Below, piece after piece: positions 35,243 through 44,227 of a DNA stretch of 64,000 bases (its first letter is position 1; every line of letters starts with the position of its first letter). A program made the position numbers and the translations under genes. The stretch comes from Xylophilus ampelinus (GTDB lineage Bacteria; Pseudomonadota; Gammaproteobacteria; Burkholderiales; Burkholderiaceae_C), in assembly GCF_003217575.1 (NCBI RefSeq), contig NZ_QJTC01000022.1:1-64000 (forward strand), written 5' to 3'. A model generated the notes under the pieces. It was not told the origin of the DNA and ran no database searches. It saw only the letters and a program-made list of their open reading frames with translations.

Positions 35243-38200
35243 TTGACTTCCGCACGACACGACGCGCCGCCGCAGCCGCGGGCCGCGGCCACCGCGCCCG
35301 GGGACGAAGGCCGTCACCTGGCACGGGTACTGCGCGAGCAGCGCATCAGCATCCGCGGTGCGCGCACCCACAACCTGAAGAACATCGACCTCGACATCCC
35401 GCGTCACCAGCTCGTGGTGATCACCGGGCTGTCGGGCTCGGGCAAGTCGAGCCTCGCCTTCGACACGCTGTACGCAGAAGGCCAGCGCCGCTACGTCGAG
35501 AGCCTCTCGGCCTATGCGCGGCAGTTCCTGCAGCTGATGGACAAGCCCGACGTGGACGTCATCGAGGGCCTGTCGCCCGCGATCAGCATCGAGCAGAAGG
35601 CCACCAGCCACAACCCGCGCTCGACCGTCGGCACCGTGACCGAGATCCACGACTACCTGCGCCTGCTGTATGCCCGCGCCGGCACGCCGCACTGCCCCGA
35701 ACACGGCGTGCCGCTGCAATCGCAGACCGTCTCGCAGATGGTCGACAGCGTGCTGGCCCTGCCGCAGGACACCAGGCTGATGATCCTGTGCCCGATGGCC
35801 CGGGCCCGCAAGGGCGAGTTCGCCGAGCTGTTCACCGAGATGCAGGCCGGCGGCTACGTCCGCTTCCGGGTCGACGGTAGCGTCTACGAGCACGAGAACC
35901 TGCCGGTGCTCAAGAAGACCGAGAAGCACGACATCGACGTGGTGATCGACCGGATCAAGGTGCGGCCCGACATGCAGCAACGCCTGGCCGAGAGCTTCGA
36001 GGCCGCGCTGCGGGTGGGCGGCGCCGAGGGCGCCGGCCGCGTGGTGGCGCTGGAGATGGACACCGGCGTCGAGCATCTCTTCAACGCCCGCTTCGCCTGC
36101 CCCGTCTGCGCCTGGTCGCTGGCCGAGCTGGAGCCGCGGCTCTTCTCCTTCAACTCGCCGGTGGGCGCCTGCCCGGCCTGCGACGGCCTGGGCCTGCAGG
36201 AAGTCTTCGACCCGGCACGGGTCGTCGCCTTTCCGACGTTGAGCCTGGCCGCCGGCGCCATCAAGGGCTGGGACCGGCGCAACGCCTTCTACTTCGCGAT
36301 GCTGGAGAGCCTGGCCGCCCACTACGGCTTAGCGCTCGACACCGCCTTCGAAGAGCTTCCGGCGGCGGTGCGCCAGGTGGTGCTGCACGGCTCGGGCACC
36401 GAGGACATCAAATTCAGCTACACCCTGGAATCGGGCCCGCAGAGCGGCAAGAAGCTCAGCAGGAAGCACCCGTTCGAGGGCGTGATCCCCAACATGCAGC
36501 GCCGCTACCGCGAGACCGATTCGACGGTGGTGCGCGAGGAACTGGCCCGCTACCGCAGCACACAGCCCTGCCCCGCCTGCCACGGCGCCCGGCTGCGCCT
36601 GGAAGCGCGCCACGTGCGGCTGGGCGAAGGCCCCGAGGCCCTGCCGATCCAGACGGTGAGCCACATGACGCTGCGCGACAGCCAGGCCTACTTCGGCGGC
36701 CTGACGCTCACCGGTGCCAAGGCCGAGATCGCCGACAAGATCGTCCGCGAGATCGGGCTGCGGCTCAAGTTCCTGAACGACGTGGGCCTCAACTACCTGA
36801 GCCTCGACCGCAGCGCGGAGACCCTCTCGGGCGGCGAGGCGCAGCGCATCCGGCTGGCCAGCCAGATCGGCTCGGGCCTGACAGGCGTCATGTACGTGCT
36901 CGACGAGCCCAGCATCGGCCTGCACCAGCGCGACAACGACCGGCTGATCGACACGCTGCGCCACCTGCGCGACATCGGCAACAGCGTGATCGTGGTCGAG
37001 CACGACGAGGACATGATCCGCGCCGCCGACTATTGTGTAGACATGGGCCCCGGCGCCGGCGTGCACGGCGGCCGGGTGATGGCCCAAGGCACCTGCGAAG
37101 AGCTGCAGGCCAACCCCGACTCGCTCACCGGCCAGTACATGGCGGGCACCAAACGGATCGAGGTGCCCGCCCACCGCACCGCCTGGCTGCCGGTGCTGCA
37201 GAGCGGTACCAAGGCCGAGGCCAAGGTCGCCAAGAAGACCGGCCGCGCCAGCGCCGCCGCCGTGGCCTGGGCCGAGCGCCAGGCCGCCCACCAGGCGACG
37301 CAGGGCACGCTGCAGGCGCTGCGGGTGGTGAACGCCACCGGCCACAACCTGCGCGGCGTGAGCGTCGAGTTTCCGGTGGGCCTGCTCACCTGCGTGACCG
37401 GCGTGTCGGGCTCGGGCAAGAGCACCCTGGTCAACGACACGCTCTACGCCGCGGTGGCGCGCCAGCTCTACCGCGCTCACGACGAGCCGGCCGAGCACGA
37501 CGCGATCGAGGGCATGGAGTACTTCGACAAGGTCATCAACGTCGACCAGTCGCCGATCGGCCGCACGCCACGCAGCAACCCCGCCACCTACACCGGCCTG
37601 TTCACCCCCATCCGCGAGCTGTTCGCCGAAGTGCCCACCGCCCGCGAGCGCGGCTACGGCCCGGGCCGCTTTTCCTTCAACATCGCCGGCGGCCGCTGCG
37701 AGGCCTGCCAGGGCGACGGCATGGTGAAGGTGGAGATGCACTTCCTGCCGGACGTGTACGTACCCTGCGACGTCTGCCACGGCGCCCGCTACAACCGCGA
37801 GACGCTGGAGGTCCAGTACAAGGGCCGCAACATCGCACAGGTGCTGGGCATGACGGTGGAGGCCGCCAACACCTTCTTCGGCGCGGTGCCCACCATCGCC
37901 CGCAAGCTGCAGACGCTGCTGGACGTGGGCCTGTCGTACATCACGTTGGGCCAGGCCGCCACCACCCTCTCGGGTGGCGAGGCGCAGCGGGTGAAGCTGG
38001 CGCTGGAACTCAGCAAGCGCGACACCGGCCGCACCCTCTACATCCTCGACGAGCCGACCACCGGCCTGCACTTCGCCGACATCGACCTGTTGCTGCGGGT
38101 GCTGCACCAGCTGCGCGACGCGGGCAACACCATCGTGGTGATCGAGCACAACCTCGACGTGATCAAGACCGCCGACTGGGTGGTCGACATGGGCCCCGAA

Positions 38201-38311
38201 GGCGGCGCCGGTGGCGGTTTGGTGGTGGGCGAAGGCACGCCCGAGGACATCGCCGCCAACCCGGCAAGCCACACCGGCCGCTACCTGCAGCGGTATTTGC
38301 AAGAAAAGTAG
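35243..38311 (+). CDS. uvrA: Excinuclease ABC subunit A
   Basis: 1022 residues from a TTG at 35243 ([16 protein letters not shown]...); no ATG lies near the natural N-terminus, and the conserved part begins at [20 protein letters not shown] about 35 residues in, so the exact start is uncertain. UvrA scans DNA for damage in nucleotide excision repair. Two ABC ATPase modules are intact: Walker [10 protein letters not shown] near residue 60 and GVSGSGKST near 717; signature motifs [12 protein letters not shown] and [12 protein letters not shown]; zinc modules CPVC...CPAC and CEAC...CDVC. The 3' end is followed by a hairpin terminator shared with the convergent MFS gene. Confidence 0.97.
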   Translation: MTSARHDAPPQPRAAATAPGDEGRHLARVLREQRISIRGARTHNLKNIDLDIPRHQLVVITGLSGSGKSSLAFDTLYAEGQRRYVESLSAYARQFLQLMDKPDVDVIEGLSPAISIEQKATSHNPRSTVGTVTEIHDYLRLLYARAGTPHCPEHGVPLQSQTVSQMVDSVLALPQDTRLMILCPMARARKGEFAELFTEMQAGGYVRFRVDGSVYEHENLPVLKKTEKHDIDVVIDRIKVRPDMQQRLAESFEAALRVGGAEGAGRVVALEMDTGVEHLFNARFACPVCAWSLAELEPRLFSFNSPVGACPACDGLGLQEVFDPARVVAFPTLSLAAGAIKGWDRRNAFYFAMLESLAAHYGLALDTAFEELPAAVRQVVLHGSGTEDIKFSYTLESGPQSGKKLSRKHPFEGVIPNMQRRYRETDSTVVREELARYRSTQPCPACHGARLRLEARHVRLGEGPEALPIQTVSHMTLRDSQAYFGGLTLTGAKAEIADKIVREIGLRLKFLNDVGLNYLSLDRSAETLSGGEAQRIRLASQIGSGLTGVMYVLDEPSIGLHQRDNDRLIDTLRHLRDIGNSVIVVEHDEDMIRAADYCVDMGPGAGVHGGRVMAQGTCEELQANPDSLTGQYMAGTKRIEVPAHRTAWLPVLQSGTKAEAKVAKKTGRASAAAVAWAERQAAHQATQGTLQALRVVNATGHNLRGVSVEFPVGLLTCVTGVSGSGKSTLVNDTLYAAVARQLYRAHDEPAEHDAIEGMEYFDKVINVDQSPIGRTPRSNPATYTGLFTPIRELFAEVPTARERGYGPGRFSFNIAGGRCEACQGDGMVKVEMHFLPDVYVPCDVCHGARYNRETLEVQYKGRNIAQVLGMTVEAANTFFGAVPTIARKLQTLLDVGLSYITLGQAATTLSGGEAQRVKLALELSKRDTGRTLYILDEPTTGLHFADIDLLLRVLHQLRDAGNTIVVIEHNLDVIKTADWVVDMGPEGGAGGGLVVGEGTPEDIAANPASHTGRYLQRYLQEK

Positions 38312-38313
38312 CC

Positions 38314-38338
38314 GAAGCCGGCGCTGTTGGCCGGCTTC
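38314..38338. terminator. Hairpin terminator between uvrA and convergent MFS gene
   Basis: GAAGCCGG (38314-38321) pairs perfectly with CCGGCTTC (38331-38338), starting 3 nt after the uvrA stop. On the plus strand it is followed by GCTATTATTTTTG, a T-rich stretch that is also one of the 17-bp palindromes. Confidence 0.7.
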
Positions 38339-38340
38339 CA

Positions 38341-38357
38341 GCTATTATTTTTGTAGC
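38341..38357. repeat. 17-bp GCTA-N9-TAGC palindrome, copy 6, overlapping a stop codon
   Basis: GCTATTATTTTTGTAGC. On the minus strand GCTACAAAAATAATAGC encodes the end of the MFS gene (L-Q-K) and its TAA stop. Identical to copy 7 at 49728-49744. Confidence 0.75.
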
Positions 38358-39649
38358 AGCCGGCCCGGCGCGTCCTGCACCGCCGGTGCGTGCCGCTGCA
38401 CCCACCAGAACATGGGCAGCGCCACCAGCGCGGCGAGCGACAGCACCATGAAGGCCAGGCCGAAGCGCTGGTCGGCGCCGACCACCGAGTTGGCCAGCGT
38501 CGGACTCAGCGCCGCACCGACGCCCTGCAGCGTCATCACGAAGCCCAGCGCGGTGTTGAACCGGCCACTGCCCTGCGTGAAGCGCTGCACCAGCAGCGGC
38601 GTGGCCACGCCCAGCGCCCCGGCGGCCAGGCCGTCGAGGATCTGCACCGGCACGTTGCCCCAGTCGGCGGCGATCAGGTAGGCGAGCGCGCCGCGCACCG
38701 GCAGCACCAGGATCGCGGCGTAGACGAACCACGCCACGTCGAAGCGCTTGCTGCGCGACACCCACAGCGCCACCGGGATCATCGTGACCTGCGCCACCAC
38801 GATCGCGATGCCCGTCCAGAGCAGCGGCGCCGAATCGGCGACGGTGGCGGCCAGGCGCTGGTTGAGCAGCGGCAGCATCGCGGCATTGCCCAGGTGGAAG
38901 AACAGGCAGGTGATGCCGAACAACAGCAGCGGCTTGTTGGCCAGCAGCGCGCTCCAGCCGCCGTTGCCGTCGCGCTCGACCGATTCGCCCACCGCCTCGG
39001 CTGATTCGCAGCCGCGCGCAGCCTGGTGGTCGATGTCGGCAGCTCGGATCGACAACACCGCCAGCACCGCGCCGACCGTCATCGTGCCCATCACGGTCAG
39101 CATCCACGGGGCGCCCAGCAGGTGCGCCACCAGCCCTGCGCCGATGGCCGACACCATGTTGCCGGCATGGCTCCAGGCTTCGTTGCGGCCGGTCTGGTGC
39201 TTGAAGCCCGACGCGCGGGCCAGGCCCAGGGTGAGTGCCGCCATCGTCGCCGCCAGCAGCGCGCCGGCCACGCCGGTCACCACCTGCGAAGCGATCAGCC
39301 AGCGGCCGTCGAGCGTGGAGAACGCCAGCGCGCTGGCGGCCAGGATCGCCAGCGCCGCCGCCACCGTCATCGTGCGCTCGGCGGTGGAGCGGTCGACCCA
39401 GGCGCCGGCCACCGGCGTCATCGCCACCGCGGCCAGGCCGCCGGCGGTCATGGTGTAGCCGATCAGCTCCTGCTGCACCTTGTGTTCCTGGAGATAGGTG
39501 GTCAGGAAAGGCCCCAGGCCGTCGCGCACGTCGGCCATGAAGAAGGCCAGCAGCGTGAGGGCCATCAGCGACCGCGGCAGGGCCGCGCCGCCGGCAGATC
39601 CGCCGGCGTTGCCGGTGGAAGCACCGGCCGGCGCGGGCCGGCCGGGCAT
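38345..39649 (-). CDS. MFS-family transporter
   Basis: 434 residues from the ATG at 39649 (MPGRPAPAGASTGNAG); a Pro/Gly-rich tail precedes the first span at SLMALTLLAFFMADVRDGLG. Twelve hydrophobic segments are visible, with GAWVDRSTAERTMTV at the motif-A position and a charged central loop with a Glu/Gly-rich stretch (about residues 225-245). Substrate unknown. The gene begins 13 bases after the stop of the module-protein gene at 39663, so it is probably the last gene of the cluster that starts with the sensor kinase at 45732. Confidence 0.82.
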   Translation of the reverse strand: MPGRPAPAGASTGNAGGSAGGAALPRSLMALTLLAFFMADVRDGLGPFLTTYLQEHKVQQELIGYTMTAGGLAAVAMTPVAGAWVDRSTAERTMTVAAALAILAASALAFSTLDGRWLIASQVVTGVAGALLAATMAALTLGLARASGFKHQTGRNEAWSHAGNMVSAIGAGLVAHLLGAPWMLTVMGTMTVGAVLAVLSIRAADIDHQAARGCESAEAVGESVERDGNGGWSALLANKPLLLFGITCLFFHLGNAAMLPLLNQRLAATVADSAPLLWTGIAIVVAQVTMIPVALWVSRSKRFDVAWFVYAAILVLPVRGALAYLIAADWGNVPVQILDGLAAGALGVATPLLVQRFTQGSGRFNTALGFVMTLQGVGAALSPTLANSVVGADQRFGLAFMVLSLAALVALPMFWWVQRHAPAVQDAPGRLLQK

Positions 39650-39662
39650 CGCGACGGCGGCG

Positions 39663-40310
39663 TCAGCCACGGGGCGCCGCCACCGGCTTGCCGTTGACGG
39701 TACGGGCATCGACCACCCGGCCGGCGCCGCCGGCCAGCGGACGCGCGTCGCCCTCGGCCTTGACGGTGTCGCCCAGCTTCAGGCCGAGCCGCTCCAGGCC
39801 GTCGGGCTTGGTGTGCACGAAGTCGCCGCTGTCGAGCACCACGCCGTTCGGCGCGCCGTGCTTGGCATAGTTGAAGCGCACCACCGTGCCCGACACGTCG
39901 GCCGGCTTGTGGGCCGGTGCGACGGGCTTGCCGTCCACCGACACCAGGCGCTCCAGTCGGTAGACCTCGTGGGCCGGCTTGCCCTTGGGCGAGGGCTCGG
40001 CCGCGGTGCCTTCGAGCACCACGGCCTGGCCGGTTTTCAGCTCGCCCAGGCCTGCCGAAGCGGCCGGGTCGTGACCGTCGCAGACGAACTGCGCCGGCGC
40101 GCCGTCGGTCTCGATGACCAATCCTTCGACGGTGCCCTTCGGACTGTAGACCAGGTGCTGGAAGGTGCCCTCTACGGACCAGACGTCGATTTCGGCGGGG
40201 GCGGCCTTCTTGGCATCGTCCTTCGCGGGAGCCTTGGCCTTGTCGTTGGCCTTGGCTTCGGTATCCGTGTGGGCGTTGGCAGTAGCGGTAGCGGCGGAAT
40301 GAGCGTTCAT
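39663..40310 (-). CDS. Protein with two copies of a small beta-rich (OB-like) module, cytosolic type
   Basis: 215 residues, unrecognised family. No signal peptide; the first 40 residues are Ala/Lys/Asp-rich (AKANDKAKAPAKDDAKKAA). Two repeats follow: VEGTFQHLVYSPKGTVEGLV (about residues 46-65) to GQAVVLEGTA, and VSGTVVRFNYAKHGAPNGVV (about 140-159) to GDTVKAEGDA. Each has the pattern G-x-hydrophobic-x-R/H, P/K-x-G, xGhhL, G-D/T-x-V, G-D-x-V-x-x-G, which looks like a five-stranded OB-like barrel. The next gene upstream carries the same module twice. It lies 83 bases after that gene. Function unknown. Confidence 0.7.
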   Translation of the reverse strand: MNAHSAATATANAHTDTEAKANDKAKAPAKDDAKKAAPAEIDVWSVEGTFQHLVYSPKGTVEGLVIETDGAPAQFVCDGHDPAASAGLGELKTGQAVVLEGTAAEPSPKGKPAHEVYRLERLVSVDGKPVAPAHKPADVSGTVVRFNYAKHGAPNGVVLDSGDFVHTKPDGLERLGLKLGDTVKAEGDARPLAGGAGRVVDARTVNGKPVAAPRG

Positions 40311-40393
40311 GGAAATCCTCGTATGAAATGAAAAGAAAGGGAGCGGAAAGGCGTCGAAGGTCCGCGCCGGGGTTGCACGGCGCGGGGCATGGC

Positions 40394-41296
40394 TCAGGAT
40401 GCGGGCCGTGGGGGTGGGGGCGCATCGCCGACGGGGGGCACCGCTGGCGCACCGCCGACCGGCGGGGGCGGCATTCCCGCGGCACCGACGGGACCGGGAT
40501 CGCGCGGGCCGCGAGGGCCACGCGCATCGCGAGGACCGGCGACCGGCGGCTCGACACCGGGACCCGCGAAGAGTTCGCGCGCCGTCTCGGCCGTCGGGCC
40601 GAGGGCCGTGGCTTCGAGGGCCGTGCCTTGCGCCGACCGGCTGCCCCAGCCGCGGGCGAAGACCGTGCTGCCCGGCTGGAGCGACGCACCCATCGCCATG
40701 CCGACATGCGGCGGGAACCGCACGATGCTGCCGTTGTCCAGCAGCACGCCGTTCGGTTCGCCGCGCGGTGCGTAGAGCAGGCGCTCGACCCGCCCGCTGG
40801 CGCTGAGCGCCGCCAGTGCGCCGGCCTCGGGCGGCACCGGAGGCGGCATGCCGACGGCCGGCGGCGTGTCTTCGATCGTGCGGCCACCGACCGCCAGGCG
40901 GGTGGCGCGCAGCACCGGCACCTGGGGCGTGCGCCAGCCGGACACCTGCACCGTGTCGCCGGTCCTGGCGGACTGCAGCAGCGTGGCGGAGAGGTGCGGC
41001 GGGACATTCACCTGCGTGCCGTCGGACAGCAGGAAGCCGTCCACCGTGCCGTTGGGGGTGACCAGCCAGCGCTGCAAACGGCCCGAGGTCACCGGCGACA
41101 TGGCGTCGGCCCCTGCATCCGGAGGCGTAGGCGCCATGCCGGGAACCGGCGGCACGCCGGCAGGTGGCGGCAGCGCGCCGGCAGGCGCAGGCGGTGCGCC
41201 GTTGGGTGCCAACGGCGGCGGTGGCAACTGGGCGCATGCCGTCGCCATCACGAGAACGGAAGCGCACAGCGCCACGGGACGGAATCGGAATCGCAT
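40394..41296 (-). CDS. Exported protein with two copies of the same beta-rich module
   Basis: 300 residues, start MRFRFRPVALCASVLVMATAC at 41296, a signal peptide with a weak lipobox (ATAC at about residue 21). A Pro-rich linker leads to module 1, TSGRLQRWLVTPNGTVDGFL (about 70-89) through VNVPPHLSATL to GDTVQVSGW, and, after another Pro-rich linker, module 2, SGRVERLLYAPRGEPNGVLL (about 167-186) through VRFPPHVGMAM to GSTVFARGW. The tail is Gly/Pro-rich. The PPH motif in both modules suggests a conserved binding or structural site. It is a paralogue of the product of the next gene and lies downstream of the SLC13-type permease. Function unknown. Confidence 0.72.
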   Translation of the reverse strand: MRFRFRPVALCASVLVMATACAQLPPPPLAPNGAPPAPAGALPPPAGVPPVPGMAPTPPDAGADAMSPVTSGRLQRWLVTPNGTVDGFLLSDGTQVNVPPHLSATLLQSARTGDTVQVSGWRTPQVPVLRATRLAVGGRTIEDTPPAVGMPPPVPPEAGALAALSASGRVERLLYAPRGEPNGVLLDNGSIVRFPPHVGMAMGASLQPGSTVFARGWGSRSAQGTALEATALGPTAETARELFAGPGVEPPVAGPRDARGPRGPRDPGPVGAAGMPPPPVGGAPAVPPVGDAPPPPRPAS

Positions 41297-41440
41297 GGGG
41301 CTCTCCACAAAATAAGCTATCGAATGCCACTCACAACACGTGCCAGCCTTGCGGCCCTTGCGAATCAACGACTTGCGGCGTTCCCTGCAAGCCCCGTGCA
41401 TGTCCGGAGGACACCGCTGCGTCCGCTTTGAAGACAGCGC

Positions 41441-42604
41441 TCATCCCAGCCGCAGCAGCACCGCAGACACGGCGCACACCAGCAGGAACGGAACGCTGAG
41501 CGCGTGGAACTCGCGCAGCCCGTGGGGCAGCCGGGCCAGCCGCAGCGCGATCAGGTTGGCGAGCGATCCCAGCACGCAGCCGAAGCCGCCGACGCTCACC
41601 CCGGCCGCCAGAGCCGGCAGGTCGCGCACCGGGCCGTCGAGCAGGATCGCGGCCGGCACGTTGCTGATGAACTGCGAGGCGACGATGGCCGCCAGGTAGG
41701 CGCGCCAGCCCTCGGCGATCGGAGCATGCTCGAGCAAATCGGCCACCGCGGGCAATTCGGCGAGCTGGCGCAGGTCCACGAACATCAGCGCGATGATGGC
41801 GAGCAGCGCCCAGTCGACCCCCTTCAGCACCCGCGGGTAGAACACCAGGAAAGCGCCGAACACCAGCCCGAGGCCGGCCGGCAGCCAGTGCCGCTCCAGC
41901 GCCACCACGAAGGCGACGAACAGTACGCCGGCCAGGGCGAGCATGCGCGGTTGCACCGCGGGCGCCTCGCCGGCCGGCCGCAGCGCGATGGCGGTGCGGG
42001 GTACCAGCACCCAGACCGCGACGAACAGCCAGAACAGCATGATCGCGACGGTGGGCGCCATCATCCCCATGAAGCCCAGGAAGCTGTCGCCCGAGCGGTG
42101 CCACAGGTACAGGTTCTGCGGATTGCCGATGGGCGTGAGGGCCGAGCCGGCGTTCACCGCCAGCGCCTGCAGCACCACCAGCCGGGCCAGCGGCAGGTCG
42201 GCCTGCGTGGCCAGCACCCGGGTCAGCGGCACCAGCAGGAACAGGCTCACGTCGTTGGTCACCAGGGCCGACAGCACGGCGGCGCCGGCCGTCAGCAGCA
42301 GGGCCAGGCTGCGCAGGTCGGTCATGCGGCCGAGCAGCCGCTGCGCGGTCGCCTGCAGCATGCCGCTCTTCTCCACGCCCTGGGTGATCGCCAGCAGGCC
42401 GGCCAGCGCGCCCACCGTCTGCCAGTCGACGAGGTGCAGGTAGTCCATCGGCGCGCGGGGCCGCAGCACCACGAACAGGCCGGCCACCGCGAGCAGCACC
42501 CAGAGCAGGCCGTTGCCGCCCGCGGGCGCATCCTCGGACGATGCAGTGGTGGATGCCGATCCGGCGGTGGAGGAGGCAGCGGGACGGACGGAAGAATCGG
42601 TCAT
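41441..42604 (-). CDS. SLC13/ArsB-type anion permease
   Basis: 387 residues with about 10-11 hydrophobic segments, start MTDSSVRPAASSTAGSAS at 42604. Ion-transporter-superfamily hairpin motifs are present: LVTNDVSLFLLVPLTRVLA (about residues 115-133) and, after it, NAGSALTPIGNPQNLYLW with the IGNPQN signature; the second half repeats it as SQFISNVPAAILLDGPV. These mark the citrate/arsenite/Na+-H+ (SLC13/ArsB/NhaD) permease group. The substrate cannot be told; no arsR, arsC or citrate genes are present. It follows the two-component genes on the same strand after a 237-bp gap that may hold a promoter. Confidence 0.82.
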   Translation of the reverse strand: MTDSSVRPAASSTAGSASTTASSEDAPAGGNGLLWVLLAVAGLFVVLRPRAPMDYLHLVDWQTVGALAGLLAITQGVEKSGMLQATAQRLLGRMTDLRSLALLLTAGAAVLSALVTNDVSLFLLVPLTRVLATQADLPLARLVVLQALAVNAGSALTPIGNPQNLYLWHRSGDSFLGFMGMMAPTVAIMLFWLFVAVWVLVPRTAIALRPAGEAPAVQPRMLALAGVLFVAFVVALERHWLPAGLGLVFGAFLVFYPRVLKGVDWALLAIIALMFVDLRQLAELPAVADLLEHAPIAEGWRAYLAAIVASQFISNVPAAILLDGPVRDLPALAAGVSVGGFGCVLGSLANLIALRLARLPHGLREFHALSVPFLLVCAVSAVLLRLG

Positions 42605-42841
42605 GGGAAAGAGAAAAACGGAACGACGGGGCACGCCCTGCGGCGCGCACGAAGTGTGGTGGCACTCAAGAGCCGTGCCCGTAGGCCGACACCGGGGAAT
42701 GGCCGGGCGGCGCCGGCTGCGCGTGGGATTGGGGTGGATGCAATGCGGACAGGAGGTGTCCGCTGCCGGGACAGGCGGCAGCATCGCAGGGGTCGATGGA
42801 GCACCGGGCCGAACCGCTCGCGCGGCCTGCCGCCCGTCCGG

Positions 42842-44227
42842 CTATTCCAGCCCGTACTGCGCCAGCTTGCGGTACAGGAGCTGGCGGTGGATGCCGAGTC
42901 GGCGCGCGGCCTCGGCCCGGTTGCCCTGGGCGCGTGCCAGGGCCCGCTCGACCATCAGCCGCTCCAATCGCTCCACGGCCACCGGCAGTTCGGCATCGAA
43001 CCATTCGGGCGGCAACGCCGCCACCGCATCCGCGCCGCTGCCGCCGGCATCGACCGCCGGGTCCGCCTGCGCCAGATCGCCCTGCAGGTCGGCCGCGCCG
43101 ATCACCGGATGGCGTACCAGCGCCTGGCAGCGCTCCATCCGGTTGCGCAGCTCCCGCACGTTGCCCGGCCAGCGGTACTGGAGCAGGGCCTGCGCCGCGT
43201 CGGAGGAGAGTGCCTTGGGCGCTGCGGCGCCGGCCGCGCGGCGCAGGAAATGCTCGGCCAGCGGCACGATGTCGGCCAGGCGCTCGCGCAGCGGCGGCAC
43301 CCGGATCGAGAGCACGTCGAGCCGGTAGTACAGGTCTTCGCGGAAGCGCCCGGCCCGCACCGCGGCGGCCAGGTCGTGGTGGGTGGCGGCGACCACCCGC
43401 ACGTCCACCTTCACCGTGCGGTGGCTGCCGAGCGGCGTCACCTCGCCCTGCTGGAGCACCCGCAGGATCTTGGCCTGCACCGGCAGCGCCATGTCGCCGA
43501 TCTCGTCGAGCAGCAGCACCCCGCGGTCGGCTGCGCGAAAACACCCCGGCCGGTCGCCGGTGGCGCCGGTGAAGGCGCCGCGCACATGGCCGAACAGTTC
43601 GCTCTCCAGCAGCTCGGGCGGGATGGCCGCGCAGTTGATCGCGACGAAGGGCGCGTCGGCCCGGTCGGAATGGCGGTGCAATGCGCGGGCCACCATGTCC
43701 TTGCCGGTGCCGGTCTCCCCCAGTACCAGCACCGGCACCGCGCTGGCCGCCGCCAGGCCGATGCGCTTGTGCACTTCCCGCATCGCCTGGCTGAGGCCGA
43801 CGAGCGAGCCCTCGTCCTCGGCCTCTTCGCCCACGGCCGGGCGTGCCGTGCCGGGGCAGGCCTTCTCCTGGCGCAGCGCACGGGCCAGCACCTCGATCAC
43901 CGCGTCGCGCCCGATCGGCTTGGCCAGATGGTCGAAGGCTCCGAGGCGCATCGCCTCGATCGTGTTGGCGCCGCTGGCGTAGGCCGTCAGCACCACCACC
44001 GGCGGCAGGCGGGTCAGCCGGGCCTGCAGCGCGGCCAGGGTCTGCAGGCCGTCCATGCCGGGCATGCGGTGGTCGAGGAAGACCGCGTCGTAGCGCTGGC
44101 GCGGCATGCGCTCCAGCGCCTCCGCGCCGCTGGCGGCCCGGTCCACCGTGTGGTCCAGGCCCTCCAGCGTCTCGGCCAGGGTCTCGCGGAAGGCATCGTC
44201 GTCGTCGACGATCAGGAGGCGTGCCAT
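42842..44227 (-). CDS. NtrC-family sigma-54-dependent response regulator
   Basis: 461 residues. Receiver domain about 1-120 with phospho-acceptor Asp52 in VFLDHRMPG and Lys in [12 protein letters not shown]+ domain with Walker [16 protein letters not shown], the sigma-54 contact loop GAFTGA ([16 protein letters not shown]) and Walker [11 protein letters not shown]; Fis-type HTH at the C-terminus, [20 protein letters not shown]. The intact GAFTGA loop means it should activate sigma-54 promoters. The start at 44227 overlaps the 3' end of the sensor kinase gene by 16 bases. Targets are likely local, such as the permease downstream (inference). Confidence 0.95.
   Translation of the reverse strand: MARLLIVDDDDAFRETLAETLEGLDHTVDRAASGAEALERMPRQRYDAVFLDHRMPGMDGLQTLAALQARLTRLPPVVVLTAYASGANTIEAMRLGAFDHLAKPIGRDAVIEVLARALRQEKACPGTARPAVGEEAEDEGSLVGLSQAMREVHKRIGLAAASAVPVLVLGETGTGKDMVARALHRHSDRADAPFVAINCAAIPPELLESELFGHVRGAFTGATGDRPGCFRAADRGVLLLDEIGDMALPVQAKILRVLQQGEVTPLGSHRTVKVDVRVVAATHHDLAAAVRAGRFREDLYYRLDVLSIRVPPLRERLADIVPLAEHFLRRAAGAAAPKALSSDAAQALLQYRWPGNVRELRNRMERCQALVRHPVIGAADLQGDLAQADPAVDAGGSGADAVAALPPEWFDAELPVAVERLERLMVERALARAQGNRAEAARRLGIHRQLLYRKLAQYGLE

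Noticed and set aside
36329-38302. A 657-codon open frame antisense to uvrA
   Set aside because: Opposite to clear UvrA ATPase motifs; artefact of codon usage.
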